Under the pieces are notes generated by a model that saw nothing but the letters and a program-made list of their open reading frames with translations, was not told the DNA's origin and searched no databases. From Halodesulfovibrio sp. MK-HDV (GTDB lineage: Bacteria > Desulfobacterota > Desulfovibrionia > Desulfovibrionales > Desulfovibrionaceae), in NCBI RefSeq assembly GCF_009914765.1, contig NZ_WYDS01000009.1:91688-155687 (forward strand): a DNA stretch of 64,000 nt, given 5' to 3'. The translations under genes and the position numbers were made by a program. How positions within the stretch are numbered: position 1 is the stretch's first letter; every line of letters starts with the position of its first letter. Below, piece by piece: positions 27,688 to 36,693 of the stretch.

Positions 27688-28971
27688 ATGTCCGCTGCAT
27701 TCGTTTTATTCTCCGCATTTGTCTTTCTGCTCTTAATCGGTGCACCTATCACTGTGGCATTAGGCGTCGCATCAATGAGCGCTTTCCTTGTGGTGGGACA
27801 AGACCTTAGTACACTAGTACAAATTGCCTTCAGTTCAGTTAACTCTTTTCCCATTATGGCGTTACCTGCTTTTGTTCTTGCAGGTGCACTTATGGAATGT
27901 GCCGGTGTTTCCCGCCGACTTGTAAAAGTTGCTGAATCTATGGTTGGTACCATTGATGGCGGACTTGCCATTTCCACCACACTGGCATGCGTATTCTTTG
28001 GAGCTATTTCAGGTTCCGGCCCTGCTACAACTGCTGCTGTAGGCATGCTCATGATCCCTGCTATGTTCAAGAGGGGATATGACCATGGTTACGCTGCCGC
28101 AGCAACAGCAACAGCTGGCGGTATCGGAATCATCATTCCCCCTAGTATTCCAATGGTTATTTACGGCGTAACCGCCCAGGAATCCATTACAAAAATGTTT
28201 GTGGCCGGAGTTGTTCCAGGCTTGCTTATCTCACTTGGCTTAATTGTTCTTCACTATGTCCGGTGTCGTGGCAAGTCTCTTACTTTGGGTGCGGAACCTT
28301 GGTCTTTTACCAATATGAAACGATCCTTCCGCGAAGGCTTCTGGGCAATTCTTGCTCCTGTTGTTATCCTTGGCGGAATATATTCCGGTCTATTTACACC
28401 AACAGAAGCTGCTATTGTTTCAATTTTTTACACCCTCATTATCGGTATATTTGTCTACAAAGAAATGACTATCTCCGGCCTTATGAAGTCCTTGCAGACA
28501 ACATCATGGCTTACCGGCCGCGTGCTGGTAATCATGTTCACTGCCTACGCGTTCGGTCGTCTTCTGGTGCAATATCATATTCCGGCCATGATTGCAGAAA
28601 CGCTCCTGAGTGTAACAAGTGATGTCCATATCATCTGGGCTCTTGTTATCCTGTTTCTGCTTTTCATGGGAATGTTCATGGAAACTCTTGCTATCATTAT
28701 GTTAGTAACACCTGTTCTCTTACCGGTAATGACCTCTCTTGGCGTAGACCCTATCCACTTCGGGGTTGTACTTGTATGCTGCTGTGGTGTGGGCTTTTCT
28801 ACCCCGCCTCTGGGTGAAAATATGTTCATCGCTTCCGGCATTGCGGACATCTCTCTTGAAGAGATTTCCTACAAAGCGTTACCATTTTGCGCTGTTACGG
28901 TGGGGGCTATTTTCCTTATGGCATACTGCCCTGCCATAGTCCTATGGTTACCAAAACTCATGGGCTACTAA
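27688..28971 (+). CDS. dctM: TRAP transporter large permease subunit
   Basis: 427-residue sodium-coupled permease subunit with about 12 membrane segments. It shows GAISGSGPATTAAVGMLMIP, GGIGIIIPPSIPMVIYG and LVTPVLLPVMTSLGVDPIHFGVV, the standard DctM signatures that include the cation-binding loops. AGGAG precedes the ATG. It completes the DctPQM transporter of the cluster. Confidence 0.95.
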   Translation: MSAAFVLFSAFVFLLLIGAPITVALGVASMSAFLVVGQDLSTLVQIAFSSVNSFPIMALPAFVLAGALMECAGVSRRLVKVAESMVGTIDGGLAISTTLACVFFGAISGSGPATTAAVGMLMIPAMFKRGYDHGYAAAATATAGGIGIIIPPSIPMVIYGVTAQESITKMFVAGVVPGLLISLGLIVLHYVRCRGKSLTLGAEPWSFTNMKRSFREGFWAILAPVVILGGIYSGLFTPTEAAIVSIFYTLIIGIFVYKEMTISGLMKSLQTTSWLTGRVLVIMFTAYAFGRLLVQYHIPAMIAETLLSVTSDVHIIWALVILFLLFMGMFMETLAIIMLVTPVLLPVMTSLGVDPIHFGVVLVCCCGVGFSTPPLGENMFIASGIADISLEEISYKALPFCAVTVGAIFLMAYCPAIVLWLPKLMGY

Positions 28972-29133
28972 CTAGCAAACCATTACCATCAGCATACTGC
29001 CAAGTCCCACGATGAACCGCAGCGTTGAAGTCAACGGCGCTGCGAGTTCATCAGGCAGTAATGCAACTCTTTATTTGCTACAACGAATCGTTCTCTGTGT
29101 ACTATCCCGCAACTCGAAACAGATGGTGTACAA

Positions 29134-29841
29134 ATGAAAAACTCAACATACGAAAAAGTGGCTGGCATTCTAGGTGGCATGGGGCCGGAAGCTACGGTTG
29201 ATCTGCTTAACCGCATTATTCAGCTAACACCTGCAACAGACGATAATGATCATGTCCGATGTATTATCGACAATAATCCCAAGGTGCCCTCCCGCATCAA
29301 GGCGTTAATCGAGCACGTTGGCGAAAACCCCGGGCCTTGTATGGCTGAGATGGCACAGAAGCTGGAGGAATGGGGAGCAGATTTTTTATGTATCCCCTGC
29401 AATACAGCACATTATTATTACGACTATGCGAACAATGCTGTTTCCATCCCAGTGGTAAACCTCATTGACTTAACCGTAAAACATGTTCTTGAAACAAATC
29501 CGGAAATCAAGCGGGTCGGCGTTCTTTGTTCAACTGCCGTCATTTCCACGAAGCTATATGAAAATGGATTCGGTGAAATGAATGTTGAAGTCATATATCC
29601 GGAAGAGTCATTTCAAACCAGCCTGCTCGAAGTCATAAAAAGCATAAAAGCTGGTGATACAGGCGCGGAAGTTCAATCCTCATTTGCAAATATTGTTACC
29701 AATGTAATTGAGCAAGGATCTGAACTTATAGTCATAGCTTGTACTGAGTTAGGAATCATCAGTAATAATGTGTCATTTCCATTAGCAGACGCTACTAAGA
29801 TATTAGCAGAAGAAATTATTGCGCGGGCTAAACACGTTTAG
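29134..29841 (+). CDS. aspartate/glutamate-type amino acid racemase
   Basis: 235-residue cofactor-independent racemase of the Asp/Glu/hydantoin family. The two catalytic cysteines are visible: ADFLCIPCNTAHYYYDY with the PCNTAH motif in the N-lobe, and LIVIACTELG in the C-lobe. The N-terminal GILGGMGPEATVDLL is the family start. It is closest in pattern to broad-specificity aspartate racemases (YgeA/RacD type). It lies 160 bases after dctM on the same strand, with a weak ribosome site. A racemase beside an aminotransferase suggests that the cluster handles a chiral amino acid, for example a D-amino acid or an aspartate analogue; this is inference. Confidence 0.88.
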   Translation: MKNSTYEKVAGILGGMGPEATVDLLNRIIQLTPATDDNDHVRCIIDNNPKVPSRIKALIEHVGENPGPCMAEMAQKLEEWGADFLCIPCNTAHYYYDYANNAVSIPVVNLIDLTVKHVLETNPEIKRVGVLCSTAVISTKLYENGFGEMNVEVIYPEESFQTSLLEVIKSIKAGDTGAEVQSSFANIVTNVIEQGSELIVIACTELGIISNNVSFPLADATKILAEEIIARAKHV

Positions 29842-29896
29842 TTTTACTACCCACGAATTGTTCTACTAAACACTCATACTTCTCCCACGCTTTACG

Positions 29897-29936
29897 AAAA
29901 GGGCTGCCCACATCTGTGAGCAGCCCTTCTTTATTA
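29897..29936. terminator. bidirectional terminator between racemase and RND genes
   Basis: AAGGGCTGCTC / GGGCAGCCCTT-type stem with T-rich tails on both strands. Confidence 0.88.
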
Positions 29937-29940
29937 TTCA

Positions 29941-32900
29941 TTATGCTTTTTGTTCTTGTGGTGGAATTCGCTTTATCCTGAAAAAGAGCGTGTACAACAC
30001 CGGAACAATGACAAGTGTAAGTACCGTCGCAAAGGTCAGACCGAAGCAGATAGTTACAGCCATGGATGCCCAGAACCTATCAATAACAAGTGGGAGCATC
30101 CCGAGAACTGTTGACATAGCTGCCATAAGTACAGGACGAATACGACTGACGGATGATTCCAGTACGGCTGTATATGGTTCTTTTCCGCCTGCAATCTCCG
30201 CATCAATCTGATCAATCAAAATTACCGCATTCTTAATCAACATACCGGACAATGACAGGAAGCCCAACAGCGCAAGGAAGCCGAATGGCTGGCGCGTCAA
30301 CAACAAGCCGGTCGTTACGCCAATAATAGAAAGCGGAACCGTAAGTGCAATAATCAACGGCTGGCGGTATGCGTTAAACAACATAACCACCACAAGAGCC
30401 ATAATCAGAAACGTTACAGGCAATCCTTTCGCAACATATGAGCGCGACTCATTGGACTTATCCCAGTCTCCGCCCCACTCCAGAGAGTATCCGGCAGGCA
30501 AAACAAGAGACTCAATTGCCGGTTTAATTTTGCGACGCAATGTTTCAGCGGTTCCGACCCGTGGATCGCACTGCACTGTGATTGCACGTTGATGGTCTCT
30601 TCTACGAATGGTGGATTCTTCCCATCCTGTCGTAACGTCAGATACAAGCTGCCCCATCGGGATACCTTGTGTAGATTTTGTATTGTACACTTGAAGCATA
30701 CGCATATCTTCTACGCGGTGGCGTTCATTCTCCGGTGGACGAAGAATTATCGGAAGCAACTTGTTCCCTTCACGATAGACTCCCATCGGCACGCCGTCAT
30801 AGCCGCGCTTCATTGCCAATGCGACATCTTCACGGGTAACGCCAACACGAAGACCTCGAGCCTGAGAGTACTCAGCTTCAATCACTTTCACAGACTGACG
30901 CCAATCATCCCGCACATACTTTGCGGTAGGTTCAGCATGCATTACAGACTTTGCCTGCTCTGCGAGCTCATGAAGAACAGCGCGATCTGGACCTCTAAAC
31001 CGTGCTTCAACTTTAAATTTAGCAGCAGCACCGAGTGGGAATTTGCGTACTCGCGGTTCAGCATACAAGAATTTCTCATCCAACTCTTTCTGAACAAAAT
31101 CGATAGTCTCATCAAGACGCTCGGCACTGTTCATATTAAGAATCAACTGACCGTATGATGAGTTCGTAAACTCAGGCTCCAATGAAAGATAAAAACGTGT
31201 TCCACCGCCACCAACGAACGATGCCACACCTTCAATTGTGGGATAGTCCAGCAGGGTTTTTTCTAATTTTTGCAAATCATCAGAAACAATTTCAACATTG
31301 GTTCCTTCCGGCAACCAATAATCAACAATCAGCTGAGGGCGACGAGACTCTGGAAAAAATGTTTTATCAATATACTTAAAGTTAACAATAGCTGTCACCA
31401 ACAGAACACCCATTATTGCAAGAGTTACCCAGCGGAAATGAATGCAGAGATCGAGTAACTTTTTATACGTAGTAAAAAAGACACCTGCATAGGGATCTTT
31501 GCCTTGCATATTTTCGGGTATTTTCAAACCAATGTAGCACCATAGTGCAGAGACCGTCATCGCAAGCAACCAGCTCACTAACAGTGACACGCCAACTACA
31601 ACAAACAGCGACTCGCAAAACTCACCGGTGTTGTTGTCTGCAAGGTACACTGGCAAAAAGGCCAATGCTGCAACAATCGTTGCCCCGAGCAGCGGCCACG
31701 CGGTTTCTGAATATGTTTCCTTAGCGGCCTGCATCCGATTTTTACCGATCTGCAACTTAATCAACATACTCTCAGTCACAACAATGGCATTATCCACCAG
31801 CATGCCCAGTGCGATAATGAGTGCACCAAGTGAAATTCGCTGCAAGTCAACGTGAAGCCCGCGCATGATAAGAAAGGTTGTTGCAATGGTCAGCAATAGA
31901 CCAAGTCCGATGAGAATCCCGCTTCGCATTCCCATGAAGATAAACAACAGGGCAACAACAATAAGCAGTGCAGCGCCAAGGTTCATCATAAATTCATCAA
32001 TGGATTTTTGAACAAGGTCAGACTGCATTGCAACGACAGAAATTTCCATACCGATTGGCAAAAATTCCTTCAGTTCTTCAATACGCGCCTTAACCGCCTC
32101 ACCCATCTCAATAACGTTGCCGCCTGAAACAGTTGAAGCCGCTATACCAAGTGACGGCAGACCGTTAAAACGCATCTGCTTTGAGACAGGCTCAACATAC
32201 CCCTTACGTATGGTTGCAATATCGCGCAGAAGCACCATTTTATCAGAGGCACCGTGACTTACAATCAGATTGCCGACTGCCTCGACACTGTTAAACTCAC
32301 CATTTACAGCAAGGCGTACGCGCTCTCGACCAAGGTTCACGCTACCTGAATCGACAACGAGGTTCTGTTTATCCAAAGCATTAAAAACCGATGCCGGAGG
32401 AATGCCACGTTCTGAAAGTGATGTGCTTGAAACATCAACGTAAATGCATTCCTGCTGTGCACCCCAAATTTCAACTTTTGCAACGTTCTTAACCAGCAAG
32501 AGTTCTTTGCGAAGCTCATCAACTTGATCTTTTAATTCGGCATACGAAAAACCATCACTGGTAACAGTAAGAAATACGCCATACACGTCACCAAAGTCAT
32601 CACGAATGATAGACGGCTTTACTCCCGGAGGAAGCGTCGGCGCGACGTCGCGCATTTTCTTACGCAAGTCATCCCATATCTGCGGCAATTCTCGAGCGCG
32701 TTTACTTTCCTGAATATCAACCCAGACGACAGAAAGCCCGGGACGGGACATAGATCGGACATGCTTTAAGCTCTCCATCTGCTGAATCGCAGTTTCAAGC
32801 ACATCCGTCACTTCATCTTCAACCTGAATAGTACTGGCACCAGGGTATTGGGTGATAACGATGGCGGTTTTTAACGTAAACTCAGGATCTTCAAGTTTGC

Positions 32901-32997
32901 CCATTTGAAAGTAAGAATACGCACCGGCAATAAAAAGAAGCAGTACAATAAACTGTGTTATCGCGCGTTTTTTAATAGATAATTCTGCTAAGTTCAT
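29941..32997 (-). CDS. RND efflux pump permease
   Basis: Inner-membrane proton-driven exporter of the resistance-nodulation-division superfamily, about 1018 residues from the ATG at 32997 (AGGTGG upstream; a GTG three codons earlier directly follows the preceding stop). Twelve membrane helices lie in the usual 1+5, large loop, 1+5 arrangement with two periplasmic porter regions. The TM4 motif reads ALGMLVDNAIVVTES, so one of the two Asp residues of AcrB (D407-D408) is Asn here, as in several MdtB-like families. The substrate is unknown. It is translated with the adaptor gene upstream; an outer-membrane TolC-type gene is not present and must be elsewhere. Confidence 0.94.
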   Translation of the reverse strand: MNLAELSIKKRAITQFIVLLLFIAGAYSYFQMGKLEDPEFTLKTAIVITQYPGASTIQVEDEVTDVLETAIQQMESLKHVRSMSRPGLSVVWVDIQESKRARELPQIWDDLRKKMRDVAPTLPPGVKPSIIRDDFGDVYGVFLTVTSDGFSYAELKDQVDELRKELLLVKNVAKVEIWGAQQECIYVDVSSTSLSERGIPPASVFNALDKQNLVVDSGSVNLGRERVRLAVNGEFNSVEAVGNLIVSHGASDKMVLLRDIATIRKGYVEPVSKQMRFNGLPSLGIAASTVSGGNVIEMGEAVKARIEELKEFLPIGMEISVVAMQSDLVQKSIDEFMMNLGAALLIVVALLFIFMGMRSGILIGLGLLLTIATTFLIMRGLHVDLQRISLGALIIALGMLVDNAIVVTESMLIKLQIGKNRMQAAKETYSETAWPLLGATIVAALAFLPVYLADNNTGEFCESLFVVVGVSLLVSWLLAMTVSALWCYIGLKIPENMQGKDPYAGVFFTTYKKLLDLCIHFRWVTLAIMGVLLVTAIVNFKYIDKTFFPESRRPQLIVDYWLPEGTNVEIVSDDLQKLEKTLLDYPTIEGVASFVGGGGTRFYLSLEPEFTNSSYGQLILNMNSAERLDETIDFVQKELDEKFLYAEPRVRKFPLGAAAKFKVEARFRGPDRAVLHELAEQAKSVMHAEPTAKYVRDDWRQSVKVIEAEYSQARGLRVGVTREDVALAMKRGYDGVPMGVYREGNKLLPIILRPPENERHRVEDMRMLQVYNTKSTQGIPMGQLVSDVTTGWEESTIRRRDHQRAITVQCDPRVGTAETLRRKIKPAIESLVLPAGYSLEWGGDWDKSNESRSYVAKGLPVTFLIMALVVVMLFNAYRQPLIIALTVPLSIIGVTTGLLLTRQPFGFLALLGFLSLSGMLIKNAVILIDQIDAEIAGGKEPYTAVLESSVSRIRPVLMAAMSTVLGMLPLVIDRFWASMAVTICFGLTFATVLTLVIVPVLYTLFFRIKRIPPQEQKA

Positions 32998-33006
32998 GGC
33001 ACCCAC

Positions 33007-34092
33007 CTACTTACCGGAACTAAGCAGACGTACTTTCTGACCAGCAGACAAATAGTGTGCTCCCGCAGTAACAACCCACTCATCTTTTTTAAGACCACCA
33101 GTCACTTCAATTCCATTGGAATAAACCAGTCCAATGGTGACTGAACGGCGTTCAACCGAAGACGTCGAAGCATCAAACACCCAAACAGCAGACTGTCCTT
33201 CAGCATTTGCCACAACTGCTGTTTCCGGCAGAATGTAGTGAACAGTTACTCCTGTTTCTGCGAAATGTAATGTAACATTCGCAGCCATTCCCGGTAAAAA
33301 GCTTATGCCTTTAGGGCGCTTAAATTGAACAGTTAGTGGATATGTGCGAGTTTCCGGCTCTGCATCAAACGCAAGCTCTTTGACCTTAGCTGCGATGTGT
33401 TTACCCGGAAACGCTTCGAGCTCCACCGTGATGTTCTGGAGTTCTTTTTGACGGATAACGAGATTATCAGGAAGCCCGATGGTGATTTCAAGATTCTCAA
33501 TATCCTGTAATTTCACGACAGGCTGTCCAGCTTGAATTGTCTGATAGTTATCCATATATTTTGCTGAAATGTGTCCACTAAATGGAGCTTCAAGCGATGC
33601 ATAATCCAGATCAATTGTCGCTTTGTTAAGCTTTTCGGTCAGTGACTTCACTTTTGCCTGTGCACTCTTATAAGCAGCTTCTGCCTGATCAAAAGACGCC
33701 CTTGCTGCATTATTGTCTGCGACAAGCGTGCTATAGCGTGAGTAGCTCAACTGGGCTTCTGTGAGAGCAGCATGAGCGCCGAACAACTGCGCCTCAAGTC
33801 CGCGAACCTGAATTTTGTAATCCACAGTATCAAGAGCAGCAATCAGGCTGCCTTTTTTTACAAACTGTCCCATAACAATTGGGTAATTTGTAAGTTGCCC
33901 ACTCACACGAAAAGCCAATGCCACCTCTGAAGTAGCCTCAACCTTACCCGGGAAAACACGGGTGGACACCTGATCCGCTGGCGCTACTTTCATTGCTTTT
34001 ACGGGGCGAATAACTTCTGTAACTTTTTCTTCTTCACAGCCCGTTAGCAGCGGCACAAGACACAAAGCAATAATCACAATTTTCCGAAGCAT
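33007..34092 (-). CDS. RND periplasmic adaptor lipoprotein
   Basis: 361-residue membrane fusion protein (HlyD/AcrA type). A lipoprotein signal ends in LLTGC, so the mature Cys is lipidated and anchors the protein in the inner membrane. The order is barrel-sandwich hybrid (VALAFRVSGQLTNYPIVMGQFVKKGSLIAALD), a helical hairpin (about 95-165, Ala/Gln-rich), the second lipoyl half (LEAPFSGHIS), and beta-barrel and membrane-proximal domains. It links the RND permease to an outer-membrane channel. It starts eight bases after the tetR stop. Confidence 0.93.
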   Translation of the reverse strand: MLRKIVIIALCLVPLLTGCEEEKVTEVIRPVKAMKVAPADQVSTRVFPGKVEATSEVALAFRVSGQLTNYPIVMGQFVKKGSLIAALDTVDYKIQVRGLEAQLFGAHAALTEAQLSYSRYSTLVADNNAARASFDQAEAAYKSAQAKVKSLTEKLNKATIDLDYASLEAPFSGHISAKYMDNYQTIQAGQPVVKLQDIENLEITIGLPDNLVIRQKELQNITVELEAFPGKHIAAKVKELAFDAEPETRTYPLTVQFKRPKGISFLPGMAANVTLHFAETGVTVHYILPETAVVANAEGQSAVWVFDASTSSVERRSVTIGLVYSNGIEVTGGLKKDEWVVTAGAHYLSAGQKVRLLSSGK

Positions 34093-34100
34093 GTAAACAC

Positions 34101-34715
34101 CTACTCAGCTAATATACCATTTAGAAACAGATCATTGATAGAAGCAATCGTCTCATCGTCGAACTCACCTCTTGTAGCCTCGCTTCGGACAATCGTCTGA
34201 CAAAAATCGAGGAACAATCGAGCAAGCACCTCTACATTTACCGGCTTAAACAGCCCTGACTCTATCCCGCGGGTAAACTGAATTATTAAATTTTTTTCAG
34301 CCATCTTTTGCCGTTCAGCAATCATGTCATCAACAACTTGATCCCCAGAGGAGCCAAAGCCATTTCCGACGATATTGTACAGCTTGATGTATTCGTACCG
34401 TCTTCTAAAAGCTGCGCGTCTTACCTGAAAAAAAGTTCCGATGATAGTCAGCGGATCTGCGTCACTTTGAAAAACAGGACGCAATTCGCTTGATATATCC
34501 TCAACTACGCCGATCATAATTTCTCTAAATAATTCTCGTTTACTTGAGAAAAATTTATATAACGTGCCAGTGGCAAATTCTGCCTCTGAAGCTATTTCCT
34601 GCATAGAAACAGAATGATACCCGTGCTCTGCGAACAAACGCATGGCGGCATCCATAATTTCCTTTCTATGCTGTTCTCTCTCCCGTTCCTTACGGGACAA
34701 CGGCGTGGTACTCAT
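34101..34715 (-). CDS. TetR-family repressor of the RND pump
   Basis: 204 residues from ATG 34715, which has GAGGAA upstream. The N-terminal HTH (about 12-58: IMDAAMRLFAEHGYHSVSMQEIASEAEFATGTLYKFFSSKRELF) is a clear TetR domain; the C-terminal half is a helical ligand pocket. It is first in the operon tetR-adaptor-permease, so it probably represses its own transcript until an exported compound binds. An array of three ATGAAT-type half-sites lies immediately upstream. Confidence 0.93.
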   Translation of the reverse strand: MSTTPLSRKEREREQHRKEIMDAAMRLFAEHGYHSVSMQEIASEAEFATGTLYKFFSSKRELFREIMIGVVEDISSELRPVFQSDADPLTIIGTFFQVRRAAFRRRYEYIKLYNIVGNGFGSSGDQVVDDMIAERQKMAEKNLIIQFTRGIESGLFKPVNVEVLARLFLDFCQTIVRSEATRGEFDDETIASINDLFLNGILAE

Positions 34716-34724
34716 ACATTCCTC

Positions 34725-34749
34725 ATTCATTCTATGAATTACTATTCAT
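34725..34749. promoter_or_regulatory. probable TetR operator
   Basis: On the plus strand ATTCAT (34725-34730), TCT, ATGAAT (34734-34739), TACT, ATTCAT (34744-34749): three alternating half-sites that form two overlapping inverted repeats 10-34 bases before the tetR start codon. Confidence 0.6.
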
Positions 34750-34801
34750 TTTTTTTAAGCAACCTTTTTTTTTCATAAATTTAAGGCAAATTCAATGTAA
34801 A

Positions 34802-34845
34802 TAAAAAACTCCTGCAGATTTATAATCTGCAGGAGTTTTTTATTT
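34802..34845 (-). terminator. terminator of the kor gene cluster
   Basis: AAAAACTCCTGCAGATT / AATCTGCAGGAGTTTTT, a perfect stem with a short TATA loop and a T tail on the minus strand, 29 bases after the stop at 34874. Confidence 0.92.
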
Positions 34846-34873
34846 ACAACTAGTTATCCGATAAAACTAGAAA

Positions 34874-35164
34874 CTATTCTACGTCATCAACCCATTTGGT
34901 CAACGTCGCAATAATTTTTCTAGCCTGATCAGGACTTGAGATATTAAACTTGGACTGAGCACGATACTCGCCGTTCATTTTACGGTAACGACGAATCATG
35001 TATTTCTCCGGCCCATAGTCATCTTTTTTATTGTCCCACTGCTGGTAACGGAAAATGATGGTAGTCCATGCGCCTTTTGTAAGAACGTCTTTATCGAGTT
35101 CTTTTACAACAAGGAGACCGCCCTCTTCATAATTAATAGTGAGTTCTTCAATTGTACTGCTCAT
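34874..35164 (-). CDS. small uncharacterised protein downstream of korC
   Basis: 96 residues, acidic, with alternating strands: LLVVKELDKDVLTKGAWTTIIFRYQQW, then YMIRRYRKMNGEYRAQSKFNI, and a C-terminal helix (SPDQARKIIATLTKWV). The pattern vaguely recalls ssDNA-binding PC4/YdbC folds but no diagnostic motif is present, and I do not recognise the family. It lies 74 bases after korC on the same strand and ends in the strong terminator, so it is probably cotranscribed with the oxidoreductase genes. Codon pattern and a good upstream AGGAG support that it is real. Confidence 0.7.
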   Translation of the reverse strand: MSSTIEELTINYEEGGLLVVKELDKDVLTKGAWTTIIFRYQQWDNKKDDYGPEKYMIRRYRKMNGEYRAQSKFNISSPDQARKIIATLTKWVDDVE

Positions 35165-35238
35165 GCTACTCCTCGCAATCTAGAAATATTGAGCTTGCGT
35201 ACTACGCTATCGGCTTAGGTGCAAGGAAATAGAAGAAC

Positions 35239-35865
35239 CTAATCCTCAAATCCTTCCATCTCTTCCTCAGCACCGTTTTCTGCTGCTGACTGCCAGATTT
35301 CAGGTGCTTCGCCCAAATGACGCTTAGCCTCACGCAGTCCTAGATTGAATGCCTTTATGTTTAACGCTTGAATCTTTGGTGGCAATGTTTCTTCCAAAGA
35401 CTTGCGAATAATCCTCGGTTCTGCAAACGCAAGCAAATGCGTTACTGCACCAAGAACTATTGTATTTAATGTTAATTCATTGCCAATTTTTTCTTTGGCC
35501 AACTTTGTAAAGGGTAGACCAACAAACTGGTTTGTCGGTGCATGCTGTACAAGTTCTGAATCAACCAATAACACGCCACCGCGTTTAAGGGAACGATAGT
35601 ACGCATTACACGCCGGCTGTGACAACGCCACTAGCAAATCAAGATTTTCCGTTTTAGGAAAACTAATCGCGGAGCTGCTTATTACAACATCCGCTCTGCT
35701 TGAACCGCCTCGGGCTTCGGGCCCATAGCTTTGTGTTTGCGTAACATTGTACCCATGCCCCAGCGCTAAGGAATGACCAAGCACACGGCCGAGCGTGATA
35801 AGCCCCTGCCCACCAGTGCCAGACAGACGAATCTCAAAACGCTCTATCTGCTGTAGCTCTTTCAT
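35239..35865 (-). CDS. korC: 2-oxoacid:ferredoxin oxidoreductase gamma subunit
   Basis: 208-residue gamma domain of the pyruvate/2-oxoglutarate ferredoxin oxidoreductase family, with the FEIRLSGTGGQGLITLGRVL start and QTQSYGPEARGGSSRADVVIS, both signatures of the CoA-proximal gamma subunit. An acidic C-terminal tail (EEEMEGFED) is unusual but harmless-looking. The gene follows korB by five bases. Together the four kor subunits decarboxylate a 2-oxoacid to acyl-CoA and reduce ferredoxin. Branched-chain or 2-oxoglutarate specificity cannot be separated by eye. Confidence 0.92.
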   Translation of the reverse strand: MKELQQIERFEIRLSGTGGQGLITLGRVLGHSLALGHGYNVTQTQSYGPEARGGSSRADVVISSSAISFPKTENLDLLVALSQPACNAYYRSLKRGGVLLVDSELVQHAPTNQFVGLPFTKLAKEKIGNELTLNTIVLGAVTHLLAFAEPRIIRKSLEETLPPKIQALNIKAFNLGLREAKRHLGEAPEIWQSAAENGAEEEMEGFED

Positions 35866-35870
35866 GTGAC

Positions 35871-36686
35871 TTACTCCTCTGCCTGCAAGGACTTACGCAT
35901 TTCATCATAGCGATCTTCAAGCCCCGGCCTATCGAGATTCTGGAAAATTCCCGTAGGGATTCTGGTATCACCTTCTTTACGATTCTCAACTTTAACGGTG
36001 TTCTTCTTCAACCAGTTGTACATATCAACAACATGGCGGAATTTGTTTTTACGACCGTACTGTGTCGGGCATGGCGACAGTGCTTCCAGAACAGAGAATC
36101 CCGGATGCAGGATCGCCTGTTGCATTAATTTATCGAGCTGATTTGCATGGAAAGAGGTACTGCGTGCCACAAAGTTTGCACCGGCAGCTTTTGCTAATTC
36201 CACAGTATCAAACGGCTGTTCAAGCGAGCCATAGGGTGAAGTCATAGACAAATCACCCTGCGGAGTCGCCGGTGAACACTGCCCGCCTGTCATCCCATAA
36301 ATCTGATTATTCAAAATGAGTGCAGTAACGCCGATGTTTCTGCGTGCTGCGTGGATAAGATGGTTGCCGCCAATAGACAGTGCATCTCCATCACCCATCA
36401 CACAGATTACATTAAGCTCTGGATTCGCCATTTTGATACCGGTAGCAAAGGTCAGTGCTCTACCGTGTGCAGTATGTACTGTGTTGAAATCAACATATAC
36501 TGCCATACGACCGGAACAACCAATACCGGCAACAAGAACTACGTTGTCTTTTTGAAGCTGTAAGGCATGAACACTACGCACAAGAGAGCCCAGAACGATA
36601 CCATGCCCGCACCCAGCGCAGAACACATGCGGGAACTTTTTATTATGCCGCAGATATTCGTGGATAAGTTTTGTAACGTCAGACAT
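35871..36686 (-). CDS. korB: 2-oxoacid:ferredoxin oxidoreductase beta subunit (TPP-binding)
   Basis: 271 residues from ATG 36686 (AGGTG upstream, eight bases after the korA stop). It has FCAGCGHGIVLGSLV, whose cysteines are part of the beta subunit's cluster/active-site region, and the thiamine diphosphate motif from MGDGDALSIGGNHLIH to LILNNQIYGMTGGQ. ALSPCPTQYGRKNKFR near the C-terminus is typical of KorB/VorB. It catalyses decarboxylation together with korA. Confidence 0.93.
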   Translation of the reverse strand: MSDVTKLIHEYLRHNKKFPHVFCAGCGHGIVLGSLVRSVHALQLQKDNVVLVAGIGCSGRMAVYVDFNTVHTAHGRALTFATGIKMANPELNVICVMGDGDALSIGGNHLIHAARRNIGVTALILNNQIYGMTGGQCSPATPQGDLSMTSPYGSLEQPFDTVELAKAAGANFVARSTSFHANQLDKLMQQAILHPGFSVLEALSPCPTQYGRKNKFRHVVDMYNWLKKNTVKVENRKEGDTRIPTGIFQNLDRPGLEDRYDEMRKSLQAEE

Positions 36687-36693
36687 GTCACAC

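Noticed and set aside
30589..31158. 189-codon frame opposite the RND permease gene
   Set aside because: Overlaps conserved coding sequence completely and shows no recognisable protein features.
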